Positions 6,570-12,504 of a stretch of 12,691 bases of DNA are shown in pieces. This DNA comes from Candidatus Moranbacteria bacterium UBA2206. GTDB taxonomy: Bacteria > Patescibacteriota > Minisyncoccia > Moranbacterales > UBA2206. The notes under the pieces were generated by a model. That model did not search any database, had not been told where the DNA came from, and saw only the letters and a program-made list of their open reading frames with translations. The stretch's first letter is position 1, and each line of letters begins with the position of its first letter. Where the stretch lies: contig DCUU01000010.1 in NCBI GenBank assembly GCA_002328565.1, positions 1,050 through 13,740 on the forward strand. Direction: 5' to 3'. The position numbers and the translations under genes were made by a program.

Positions 6570-7367
6570 ATGAAAAAAATAAAAATTATTTTGCTGGGTG
6601 TGATTTTAGTGGGGGGGTTTTTGGGAAGCTATAATTTAACGCAGGCGGCTGGGTGTTGTGTGGATGCTTATAATAATTGTTTTTTGCCAGATTCTACCAC
6701 GAATAAATGTCTTCCGGGGCAAACAATGAAAACAGAAAATTGTCAAGATATTACTACTTGTACTAATGTGGATAATACTAATGCAGATACAAATACAGAT
6801 ACAGATGTCGCAAATTCTTCCGATTCAATAGAATTTTCCAATCCAATTGGTGTCACAACAGTTTCGGGCCTTCTGGATTCAATTTTGAATAATCTAATGG
6901 GGCTGATTGTAATTATCGCGGTGATTTTCATTATCATTGGGGGAATTATGTATATGACTTCGGCGGGTAATGAAGCGATGGTGACGCGAGCGAAAAAAAC
7001 TTGGACGGGCGCGACGGTGGGTCTCGCAATTGCCTTGGCTTCGCCGACATTTCTCAAACAAATCAAAATTATTTTGGAATCTAATTCTGACACTGGCGGA
7101 TCAGCGGATGCATGGGTGAACAAAGCGCTCACGATCAAAGAAATCGCAATTAATGTTTTGAATTTTTTATTGTCAATTTTCGGAATTCTTGCTATAATTG
7201 CACTAGTCATTGGTGGGGGAATGTATCTTACTGCTTATGGTGACGAGAAGAAAATTGATTCCGGCAAGAAGATAATCACCTATGCGATAATTGGAATTGT
7301 GGTGGCACTCAGTGCCTTGGTTGTGACGAGGCAAATTGCAGGACTTATTGGAGTGATGGCGAAATAA
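6570..7367 (+). CDS. Two-domain VirB2/T4SS-type pilin protein with Cys-rich N-terminus
   Basis: The 265-residue product has a Sec-type signal peptide (cleavage probably after TQA near residue 26). An exported segment with six cysteines (C29, C30, C37, C47, C58, C64) and a low-complexity N/T/D stretch (about 66-80) follows. Then come two tandem copies of the two-helix pilin domain found alone in the downstream genes. Copy 1 (about 101-169) contains GGIMYMTSAGNEAMVTRAKK. Copy 2 (about 188-262) contains GGGMYLTAYGDEKKIDSGKK and ITYAIIGIVVALSALVV. The single-domain form is the kind annotated as T4SS or TrbC/VirB2-like pilin in CPR genomes. The second helix of copy 1 is divergent (ASPTFLKQ), suggesting an old internal duplication. 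Spacing and orientation suggest it belongs with the following pilins. Confidence 0.75.
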   Translation: MKKIKIILLGVILVGGFLGSYNLTQAAGCCVDAYNNCFLPDSTTNKCLPGQTMKTENCQDITTCTNVDNTNADTNTDTDVANSSDSIEFSNPIGVTTVSGLLDSILNNLMGLIVIIAVIFIIIGGIMYMTSAGNEAMVTRAKKTWTGATVGLAIALASPTFLKQIKIILESNSDTGGSADAWVNKALTIKEIAINVLNFLLSIFGILAIIALVIGGGMYLTAYGDEKKIDSGKKIITYAIIGIVVALSALVVTRQIAGLIGVMAK

Positions 7368-7405
7368 GTATAAAGAAAATAGAAATAAAATAGAAATAAA
7401 AATTA

Positions 7406-7468
7406 ACCCTGTTAAATAAAAAATGATTGCATTTTTTATTTTGCTAAAGCAAAATTATTTAACAGGGT
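7406..7468. repeat. Palindromic repeat copy D
   Basis: A 63-base element with perfect 14-base arms (7406-7419 and 7455-7468) of the ACCCTGTTAAATAA family. Two further hairpins lie inside: AAAATG-ATTG-CATTTT and ATTTTGC-TAAA-GCAAAAT, so the whole folds as a three-way junction. It is 59/63 identical to copy E at 12505-12567. It ends 24 bases before the ATG at 7493. Unlike copies B, C and F it does not cover an SD, because the downstream gene has its own AGGTGG. Confidence 0.88.
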
Positions 7469-7492
7469 GAAAATAGAAAGGTAGGTGGAAAT

Positions 7493-7849
7493 ATGAAAAA
7501 TAAAATTAAAAAAGTGGCCTATTCTATGATTTCTGGATCGTTGCTTTTGATGCCAGTTTTAGTAAGTGCTCAGCTTACTACGCCGACAGGAACAGGACTT
7601 CCAACGAGCTCTGTGATGGATATTATTTCTAATATAATGTACTGGCTTTTGGCAGTTGTGGGGATAGTCGGTGTTATCGGTTTTGCGATTGCTGGAATTC
7701 TATATCTGACTGCAGCAGGAGATGAAACGCGTATTGGCCAAGCTAAAAGTGCTATGATGTATTCTATTATCGGTGTGATCGTGGCTTTAGCCGGACTTGT
7801 AGCTTTGAATTTTGCCAAGAATATGCTTGGGGCTCAAAGCGGATTCTAA
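7493..7849 (+). CDS. VirB2/T4SS-type pilin, single domain
   Basis: The 118-residue product has a signal peptide ending VSA (cleavage about residue 26), a short T/P/G-rich exported segment and the two-helix pilin domain. Helix 1 is about residues 48-72 (WLLAVVGIVGVIGFAIAGIL), the polar loop is YLTAAGDETRIGQAKSAM (71-88), and helix 2 is about 89-109 (YSIIGVIVALAGLVAL). Small residues along both helices and the conserved A-G-D-E loop match VirB2-like and CPR T4SS_pilin proteins. Such subunits pack into a filament or membrane complex after signal removal. An SD (AGGTGG) sits just before the ATG, which fixes the start. A clear terminator follows, so this gene probably ends a transcription unit. 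Confidence 0.8.
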   Translation: MKNKIKKVAYSMISGSLLLMPVLVSAQLTTPTGTGLPTSSVMDIISNIMYWLLAVVGIVGVIGFAIAGILYLTAAGDETRIGQAKSAMMYSIIGVIVALAGLVALNFAKNMLGAQSGF

Positions 7850-7887
7850 AGTATTTTTTATTTTGAAATTTCGAAATACATTTAAGG

Positions 7888-7926
7888 CAAAAACTGCTGA
7901 GTAAAATCGGCGGTTTTTGTTTTTTT
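7888..7926 (+). terminator. Rho-independent terminator after the 7493-7849 pilin
   Basis: CAAAAACTGCTG (7888-7899) pairs with CGGCGGTTTTTG (7908-7919) through 12 positions including two G-U wobbles, with the 8-base loop AGTAAAAT and a run of seven T residues after the stem. It lies 38 bases beyond the stop codon. Confidence 0.85.
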
Positions 7927-7944
7927 GAAAAAGTGTGGTATAAT
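7917..7944 (+). promoter_or_regulatory. Candidate promoter of the 8105 pilin unit
   Basis: TATAAT at 7939-7944 is preceded by TGG, an extended -10 (TGnTATAAT). A weak -35 TTGTTT lies 16 bases upstream and overlaps the terminator tail. The start site would fall near 7951, giving a 5' leader of about 150 nt that holds a mini-ORF and the palindromic repeats at 7996-8089. Confidence 0.55.
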
Positions 7945-7951
7945 TTTAATC

Positions 7952-8005
7952 ATGAAACATAAATTACAAGTACATAAAAATAAAATTAAAAAATTGTCAT
8001 TCTGA
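7952..8005 (+). CDS. Possible 17-residue leader or truncated ORF
   Basis: An ATG eight bases after the TATAAT opens a short frame, MKHKLQVHKNKIKKLSF, stopped by a TGA that is part of the GTCATTCTGA repeat. Its DNA shares 18 bases (AAAAATAAAATTAAAAAA) with the 5' end of the pilin gene at 7493. It may be the original N-terminus of a pilin gene cut off by repeat insertion, a leaderless regulatory peptide, or chance in A/T-rich DNA. Confidence 0.25.
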   Translation: MKHKLQVHKNKIKKLSF

Positions 8006-8089
8006 ATTTATTTCAGAATCTCAAGAGAATAGATCCTGAAACGAGTTCAGGATGACACGAATAAAAAATGATTTCAGGATGACACAAAT
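7996..8089. repeat. GTCATTCTGAA / TTCAGGATGAC palindromic repeat with a tandem half-copy
   Basis: The element holds two hairpins: ATTCTGAA-TTTAT-TTCAGAAT (7999-8019) and ATCCTGAA-ACGAG-TTCAGGAT (8033-8053). The ends GTCAT (7996) and ATGAC (8056) also pair. The right end TTCAGGATGACAC is repeated 27 bases on (8046 and 8073). I recall this sequence type as a widespread interspersed repeat in several bacterial groups including CPR. It lies in the presumed leader of the 8105 gene. Confidence 0.8.
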
Positions 8090-8104
8090 AATTATTAAAA
8101 TAAA

Positions 8105-8461
8105 ATGAAAAATAAAATCCTATCAATTACAATTTCTCTATCTTATTTTTTTCTGCCAACGAAAATTCTGGCGCAATGGGATCTTGAGGATCCTGATATA
8201 GCAAATCTTAATTTACCTGAATCGCCGATTTTGGGAATTATTTCTAATATAGTTTTTTGGCTACTGGGAATGCTAGAGGTAATTTCTTTGATTGCTTTTG
8301 TGATTGCGGGAATTTTCTATCTCACAGCCGCAGGCGACGAAACTCAAGCGGGCAAAGCTAAAAAAGCGATGACCTATTCGATTTTGGGTGTGATTGTTGG
8401 TCTCTCCGGTTTTGTGATTTTTCAAGCAGCAGCTTATTTGCTAAATGGGCAGATGTTTTAA
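8105..8461 (+). CDS. VirB2/T4SS-type pilin, single domain
   Basis: The 118-residue product has a signal peptide ending ILA (cleavage about residue 23), a short acidic exported segment (WDLEDPDIANLNLPESP) and the two-helix pilin domain. Helix 1 is about residues 50-72, the loop is YLTAAGDETQAGKAKKAM (72-89), and helix 2 is about 90-111 (SILGVIVGLSGFVIFQAA). Loop and helix 2 are nearly identical to those of the 8616 gene, including 41 identical bases, so the two are recent duplicates or have undergone gene conversion. No SD is evident before the ATG. A promoter candidate lies about 150 bases upstream, with repeats between. Function is inferred from the family: pilus or channel subunit. Confidence 0.78.
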   Translation: MKNKILSITISLSYFFLPTKILAQWDLEDPDIANLNLPESPILGIISNIVFWLLGMLEVISLIAFVIAGIFYLTAAGDETQAGKAKKAMTYSILGVIVGLSGFVIFQAAAYLLNGQMF

Positions 8462-8472
8462 TAATAAAATTC

Positions 8473-8613
8473 ACCCTGTTAAATAATTTTAATTTTTTTA
8501 AAAAAATTAAAATTAGATTTGCATATACTAAACAAATCAAGGGTGAAAATTAAATAATATAATTTAAATAAGCTGTATCTTATAAAAAAGATGCAAATCT
8601 TATTTAACAGGGT
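8473..8613. repeat. Palindromic repeat copy F, spanning the leader and start region of the Gly-rich pilin gene
   Basis: Perfect 14-base arms 8473-8486 and 8600-8613 of the ACCCTGTTAAATAA family. Several nested stems lie inside: an ATTTTAATTTTTTT / AAAAAAATTAAAAT palindrome, and AGATTTGCAT (8515-8524) with ATGCAAATCT (8591-8600) directly before the right arm. As in copy B, the right arm ends two bases before the ATG (8616) and holds the only SD-like AGGG. An alternative TTCACCCT / AGGGTGAA pairing (8470-8477 with 8540-8547) competes for the left arm. Copies B and F share 21 bases at the left end and 29 at the right end but differ inside. Confidence 0.85.
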
Positions 8614-8615
8614 AA

Positions 8616-9044
8616 ATGAAAAAAACAAAAAAAATGTTGATGGCGCTATATATTAGTGCAATAGTGATGCTTCCAAAAATTGTCTTGGCGGGTTTTTCAA
8701 TTGGAGGCGGAGTAGATAGCGAAGGTAATTGGAGTCTAGGAATTGGAGCTGGTAGTGGTAGTGGCGGTGGCGGATTAGGTAATAATGCTTATGGCTTGCC
8801 AGGAGGATCGATTTTTGGAATCATAGAAAATATTCTATATTGGATGCTGGCAATTTTGAGTATAGTTGCAATTATCGGTTTTATCATTGCTGGGATAATG
8901 TATCTCACGGCTGCGGGAGATGAAACTCAGGCGGGTAAGGCTAAAAAAGCAATGATCTATTCAATTATTGGTGTGATTGTTGGTCTCTCCGGTTTTGTGA
9001 TTTTTCAAGCGGCGCGATATATGCTCAATGGAAATTCATTCTAA
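8616..9044 (+). CDS. VirB2/T4SS-type pilin with Gly/Ser-rich exported linker
   Basis: The 142-residue product has a signal peptide ending VLA (cleavage about residue 25). A Gly/Ser-rich stretch (26-64) begins with GFSIGGGVDSEGNWSLGIG and contains GSGSGGGG. The two-helix pilin domain follows: helix 1 about residues 72-95, loop YLTAAGDETQAGKAKKAM (96-113), helix 2 about 114-134. It differs from the 8105 product mainly in the linker, as if this family varies its exposed segment and keeps the membrane core. The gap to the next gene is 15 bases, so the two are probably cotranscribed. Initiation depends on sequence inside the right arm of palindrome F. Its partners are presumed to be the other pilins here; no secretion ATPase gene is in the window. 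Confidence 0.78.
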   Translation: MKKTKKMLMALYISAIVMLPKIVLAGFSIGGGVDSEGNWSLGIGAGSGSGGGGLGNNAYGLPGGSIFGIIENILYWMLAILSIVAIIGFIIAGIMYLTAAGDETQAGKAKKAMIYSIIGVIVGLSGFVIFQAARYMLNGNSF

Positions 9045-9059
9045 TATAAAAAATATTTT

Positions 9060-10439
9060 ATGAAATATAATATAAAAATAAAAAAAATATCATTCTTTAT
9101 TTTAGTTGCAATTATCTTTTGTTTGCCAGTGGGTAAGGTTTCAGCAGTGAATGTTTGTGGTTCTGCTAAGGTACCACCATTTGGGGAATGCCAAACTTTG
9201 TATTGCTCATCAGGATTCGAGAAGGATATGGGAGATTTAACAACATGCTCAGAGAATTCATTCGCTACGTTATGTTGTAAGCCGATACCGCCAGTCGCTA
9301 CTGATTCTATGACTTCATGTGCAGATGCGAGTGGAAGAAAAGGGAATTGTGAGTTTGGAGCATGTTCGGAAGGATTAGATCCAACTCCAATCCAAAGCAC
9401 TGATTGCTGGTTTGGCAGAAATTGCTGTGCTCCAAAGGTGGATACTAAACCTATTGCATCTGCTTCATCTTCCTCTTCACTTCCTGCCAACACAGGAGGT
9501 TCTAACAGTGGAACATATCAAAGTCCATCGCTAATAAAATGTGGTCAAGGGGATGCAGGCTTGTGCTATAACAGAAGTTCCGGAGGTTGCCCGCTGAATG
9601 TTTTTGAAACGGCAGATGTGAACAATAAGTGTGGTACTTCTTACATTTGTTGTCTAGCAGATACTTCGCGAGGTTGTGGCGCAAGAGATGGAGTATGCGT
9701 TGACGAGGAAACTATTTGTACAAATGAAGATAAAACTAACAAAGGCGATTGTGAGACAGGTGAGAAATGTTGTTTGGGGAAAATTCCTTATGATGAAAAA
9801 AAGAATGAAAATGAAATGACAGTAGCGACAAATGTTCCGGTTGCTTATGATTCGCAATGTAACTCAAGTAATCAAAAATGTACGCATGATAATGATCCAG
9901 CAATTCTAACCAATCAATGCAAGAATCTTTTGGCTACCTCTAATTGTTCTACAATGCCAGCTTATTTGGACGCTTTAGCTGATCAGTGTGTACGGATAAA
10001 AGCACCTGGATTTGATTGTAATTTGATAAGCAGTAATGGTTTTTATGGTAATGAAGCGAAAAGATTTGCCGATTATTTTATTCAGAATATGAGTGAAAAA
10101 ACAACAGATAAGGACTCTTCATCAACAACAACAAGTCAAGGCGCTGGCGGATTGGATTTTGATACGATTGCGGCGATGGGCTTGCCGGATTCTCCCGGAG
10201 TGAAAAGTGTTTTAGTGAATGTCGTGAAATGGTTATTGGGGCTTATCAGCATCATCACTCTTATTGCTTTCATTATTTCCGGCGGGCAATATCTTATGGC
10301 GTCAGGAGATGACAAAATGATTGAAACGGCCAAAAAAAATATGACCTATTCGGTCATTGGGATAATTGTAGCGCTTTCTGGATTTGTGATCATCCGCGCC
10401 ATCGACACAGCGCTACGCGCAACGAGTTCGATGTTTTAG
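9060..10439 (+). CDS. Large Cys-rich secreted protein ending in a VirB2/T4SS-type pilin domain
   Basis: The 459-residue product has a signal peptide (cleavage probably after VSA, residue 29), a Cys-rich exported region and a C-terminal two-helix pilin domain (about 378-455). That domain has the loop YLMASGDDKMIETAKKNM and helix YSVIGIIVALSGFVII. The exported region holds four six-cysteine modules with the same order of spacing: C33-C44-C49-C63-C72-C73, C87-C97-C102-C116-C122-C123, C161-C169-C177-C191-C197-C198 and C206-C213-C220-C231-C237-C238. Each has the form C-x(6-10)-C-x(4-7)-C-x(10-13)-C-x(5-8)-CC. Six further cysteines (267-320) form a fifth, different segment. S/T-rich linkers separate some modules. 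All-even cysteine counts suggest disulfide-bonded domains outside the membrane. A tip, adhesin or minor pilin role is plausible but inferred. Confidence 0.75.
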   Translation: MKYNIKIKKISFFILVAIIFCLPVGKVSAVNVCGSAKVPPFGECQTLYCSSGFEKDMGDLTTCSENSFATLCCKPIPPVATDSMTSCADASGRKGNCEFGACSEGLDPTPIQSTDCWFGRNCCAPKVDTKPIASASSSSSLPANTGGSNSGTYQSPSLIKCGQGDAGLCYNRSSGGCPLNVFETADVNNKCGTSYICCLADTSRGCGARDGVCVDEETICTNEDKTNKGDCETGEKCCLGKIPYDEKKNENEMTVATNVPVAYDSQCNSSNQKCTHDNDPAILTNQCKNLLATSNCSTMPAYLDALADQCVRIKAPGFDCNLISSNGFYGNEAKRFADYFIQNMSEKTTDKDSSSTTTSQGAGGLDFDTIAAMGLPDSPGVKSVLVNVVKWLLGLISIITLIAFIISGGQYLMASGDDKMIETAKKNMTYSVIGIIVALSGFVIIRAIDTALRATSSMF

Positions 10440-10444
10440 GAAAT

Positions 10445-10491
10445 GTCATTCCCGCTCCCGTTTTACGAGGATAAATTCCAGCGGGAATCTA
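10445..10491. repeat. GTCATTCCCGCT-type palindromic repeat after the Cys-rich pilin gene
   Basis: ATTCCCGCT (10448-10456) and AGCGGGAAT (10480-10488) pair perfectly over 9 bases around a 23-base loop that contains a weak inner stem. It begins six bases after the stop codon. No T-tract follows on the plus strand, so it is more like a REP-type 3' hairpin than a terminator. From memory, GTCATTCCCGC...GCGGGAATCT repeats are widespread among bacteria. Confidence 0.7.
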
Positions 10492-10549
10492 GTGTAGAGA
10501 AAAAATTTATTTCACTTTCTTTTGTAATATTTGATTTTTTTGCAAAATT

Positions 10550-10584
10550 TAAGGGCAGGAGTCATGAGTGACCCACTGCCCTTA
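10550..10584. terminator. Bidirectional terminator between convergent units
   Basis: TAAGGGCAG (10550-10558) and CTGCCCTTA (10576-10584) form a perfect 9-bp stem with an inner GTCA / TGAC pairing. T-rich sequence follows on the plus strand and ATTTT on the minus strand. It lies between the stop of the Cys-rich pilin gene (10439) and the stop of the minus-strand gene (10597), where both transcripts need to end. Confidence 0.7.
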
Positions 10585-10596
10585 TTGTTATTCTGC

Positions 10597-11715
10597 TTAT
10601 GGTGCGAGTACTCGCACCATTGCGGGGGTTGTTGTTTTAATTCCGCATCCTTTTTCCTCCTTTCCTATGGATACGAAATTATTTTCGATTAATCTTTCCT
10701 CTACTTGTCCGTTGGGCAGGCGGATGGAGATTTTTGCACCAGTTTCTGCCTCAATTGGATTGAATCTTAAATTATACTCCCCGGGCAGTAAGAAACTCTG
10801 AAAGTTTCTAGGGAATCTTGACCCGTCAGTATTGACGGTCTCGATTAAGGTTTTCTTGCCCCCCCTTTCTTTTTCGGCCTTAGCTTTTAACTCAGCTTCG
10901 GCTTTAAGTTGTTTTTTGTACTCCTTCAGTGTGAGCCCTTTTTTTGCGGCCGCAATTTCAAGTTTAATATCTTCTGGAAGATCGCGACTGGGGTTTTTTT
11001 GTTGCCACTCCAGAGCATTTTTATAAACTTCCTGGAGAATCTTTCCCCTTTGTTTACTGCGAAGCTCAGCAACTTCATTTGCCATTTCGGCCGGACCGCT
11101 TGGTATCATAGAAACCGGAATTTTCTCAGATAATTCATTGAAGTAAAATTTCGGTTGAGGGAAAAGAAACGATAGGTGAATGGCCAAAAATAACAAGGAA
11201 ACAATAAGTCCGATTGGACGAACCCAGTTTCCACCAGTTCTCCAGATAAACAGGAAGACTGCTACGGCCGTAATCGTGAAAACAGGGATAATTTCCGGAT
11301 TGTTCTTTATAGGAAGTACTGGAATCAACAGACAGGACATGGAGTGGAGAAAAAATAGTTTCTCTGTCATATTCCAGATAGCCGAAATTAATTGATTTTC
11401 CAGTATATCTGGAATACTGTCATTTCCATTGTCCGGATTTTCTTGGGTCAATCTAAATGTTTCCAAGATCTCCCCAAGTCCAGCTAATCTTATGAGCCTG
11501 GGAACTCTGAAAAGTAAAAGCATACTTCCAATGCACAGCACGTAGCCAAGTAATCTGACTATGCCATGACCATTAAAAAGCCATTGGAACAAGCAGAGAA
11601 TGTAGAAAGTTACTAGAAGATATATGAGGGTATTTTTTATTCCCCTATATTCTTCCGTGCCGATATTTCTGAGCGTTGTAAATAATGCTCCTATAGAGCT
11701 AAAAAAATTATTCAT
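10597..11715 (-). CDS. Unrecognised multi-helix membrane protein with coiled-coil and beta-rich C-terminus
   Basis: I do not recognise this 372-residue protein. It has about five hydrophobic segments (roughly residues 27-47, 51-70, 119-136, 141-158 and 166-186), the second and third separated by a polar stretch with the acidic QENPDNGNDSIPDILEN. After the last segment comes a long charged helical region (about 207-288) rich in E, K and A, probably a coiled coil. A C-terminal domain of about 80 residues looks beta-rich (PGEYNLRFNPIEAETG, ISIRLPNGQVEERLIENN). The start is well supported: an AAAAGGAG SD lies seven bases before the ATG. It follows the 11743-12447 gene by 27 bases on the same strand, so the pair forms an operon. 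The last seven codons and the first stop base form a perfect 22-bp palindrome. Strong SDs set this operon apart from the neighbouring genes. Confidence 0.75.
   Translation of the reverse strand: MNNFFSSIGALFTTLRNIGTEEYRGIKNTLIYLLVTFYILCLFQWLFNGHGIVRLLGYVLCIGSMLLLFRVPRLIRLAGLGEILETFRLTQENPDNGNDSIPDILENQLISAIWNMTEKLFFLHSMSCLLIPVLPIKNNPEIIPVFTITAVAVFLFIWRTGGNWVRPIGLIVSLLFLAIHLSFLFPQPKFYFNELSEKIPVSMIPSGPAEMANEVAELRSKQRGKILQEVYKNALEWQQKNPSRDLPEDIKLEIAAAKKGLTLKEYKKQLKAEAELKAKAEKERGGKKTLIETVNTDGSRFPRNFQSFLLPGEYNLRFNPIEAETGAKISIRLPNGQVEERLIENNFVSIGKEEKGCGIKTTTPAMVRVLAP
10599..10620. repeat. Perfect 22-bp palindrome covering the C-terminal codons
   Basis: The sequence centred on GGTGCGAGTACTCGCACC is identical to its own reverse complement over 22 bases with no loop. 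It encodes the C-terminal residues MVRVLAP of the minus-strand membrane protein and ends in the stop codon. It could be a dimeric protein-binding site, part of the terminator region, or chance. Confidence 0.7.
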
Positions 11716-11742
11716 TGCATGTCTCCTTTTGCGGTGTATTTT

Positions 11743-12447
11743 TTATCCAAGATCAATAAACGATTCAAGCCACAAAATTGGATTTATCCAATTGAGCTTA
11801 TTAGCTTTTCTTCGACGAGTTCTTTCGAAACTTCGAGCAAGCCTCTCTTCATATTGCCGGTCAACCTTTTTAGTGACAAACAATATTCCATCTCCAACTT
11901 TTCCAACTCCAGAATCGAGAAGAGGAAGAAGTTTTTTCCAAGCCTCAATTGCCCATTTTTGGACAATGGCAACTTTTTTCTTCGTTTCTGCGTCAGTACC
12001 GATGTGAACAACATTATCTTTAATCATCTGAATTTTTTCCGCATCAGTCGGGTACTCATCAATCCGATGGATAAATCCATGGATAATTTTTTCCCCTGGA
12101 CGTTTCCCATTTTTTGGATCTGGATCACTAAGAGCGACAAGGATGACAAAGTTGTCAGCGATTTGCCTTTCTTTTTCCGAGCTTGCTCTTAATTCTTCGA
12201 TGGCTCGGATAAGAAGGTTTCTTTCAATCAATGTCAAGTTGCAACGCCCTAAAATATAAGCGTAGACAGCTTGATCACCAAGCCCTTTGCCGGTGGCGAG
12301 AGTTTTAATAAAATCTACTCCCGCTTGAGCTCCTTTTTCCTTGGCGATTCCTTTTAAGAAATCGAAAAGTCCAACCGCAACCGCACTTCCAAGGATGACT
12401 TTTATAGCGCCGGATAATCTGTCATATACTTCTCTTAAAATAGCCAT
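11743..12447 (-). CDS. Unrecognised 234-residue protein, first gene of a two-gene operon
   Basis: I do not recognise this family. The product begins with a helix that is amphipathic to hydrophobic (about residues 14-33, AIKVILGSAVAVGLFDFLKG), which could anchor it to the membrane or pack in a core. The rest is mostly predicted helix with mixed charge. Notable parts are a LTLIERNLLIRAIEELRASSEKERQ-like charged helix (71-95), a proline- and glycine-containing turn (SDPDPKNGKRPGEK, 107-120), a K/W-rich helix (157-175) and a very basic patch ERTRRRKANK (208-217) before a hydrophobic C-terminus. No enzyme motif stands out. The start is supported by a purine-rich GGAGGAAGGTAGGA stretch before the ATG. 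A -35/-10 promoter and a structured leader of about 180 nt lie upstream, and the membrane-protein gene follows 27 bases downstream. Confidence 0.72.
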   Translation of the reverse strand: MAILREVYDRLSGAIKVILGSAVAVGLFDFLKGIAKEKGAQAGVDFIKTLATGKGLGDQAVYAYILGRCNLTLIERNLLIRAIEELRASSEKERQIADNFVILVALSDPDPKNGKRPGEKIIHGFIHRIDEYPTDAEKIQMIKDNVVHIGTDAETKKKVAIVQKWAIEAWKKLLPLLDSGVGKVGDGILFVTKKVDRQYEERLARSFERTRRRKANKLNWINPILWLESFIDLG

Positions 12448-12463
12448 TTTGTCCTACCTTCCT

Positions 12464-12478
12464 CCGTCTTGTGGACGG
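12464..12478 (-). promoter_or_regulatory. Small hairpin touching the SD of the 11743-12447 gene
   Basis: On the minus strand, CCGTC-CACAA-GACGG folds as a perfect 5-bp hairpin. Its last two G residues are the first two of GGAGG, directly before AAGGTAGGACAAAATG. Formation would partly cover the distal SD bases. Confidence 0.5.
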
Positions 12479-12504
12479 AAATTGAACTGATTGTTTTTTT
12501 GTCT

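Noticed and set aside
4905..8613. Intergenic palindromes B, C, D and F as rho-independent terminators
   Set aside because: None has a T-tract after its right arm on the plus strand, arms are often about 90-115 bases apart, and three of them end at start codons. The true terminator in this stretch (7888-7926) looks quite different.
9041..9493. A 150-residue minus-strand frame opposite the Cys-rich pilin gene
   Set aside because: It is wholly antisense to a protein with a signal peptide, ordered cysteine modules and a pilin domain, and has no family features of its own.
9156..9773. True homology of the cysteine modules to animal beta-defensins
   Set aside because: Only the cysteine spacing is similar. 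No other residues match in a way I can see, and small disulfide domains reach such spacing independently.
11719..12192. A 157-residue plus-strand frame opposite the 11743-12447 gene
   Set aside because: The minus-strand gene has an SD, a promoter and an operon partner; the plus-strand frame is rich in F and S as expected of an antisense shadow.
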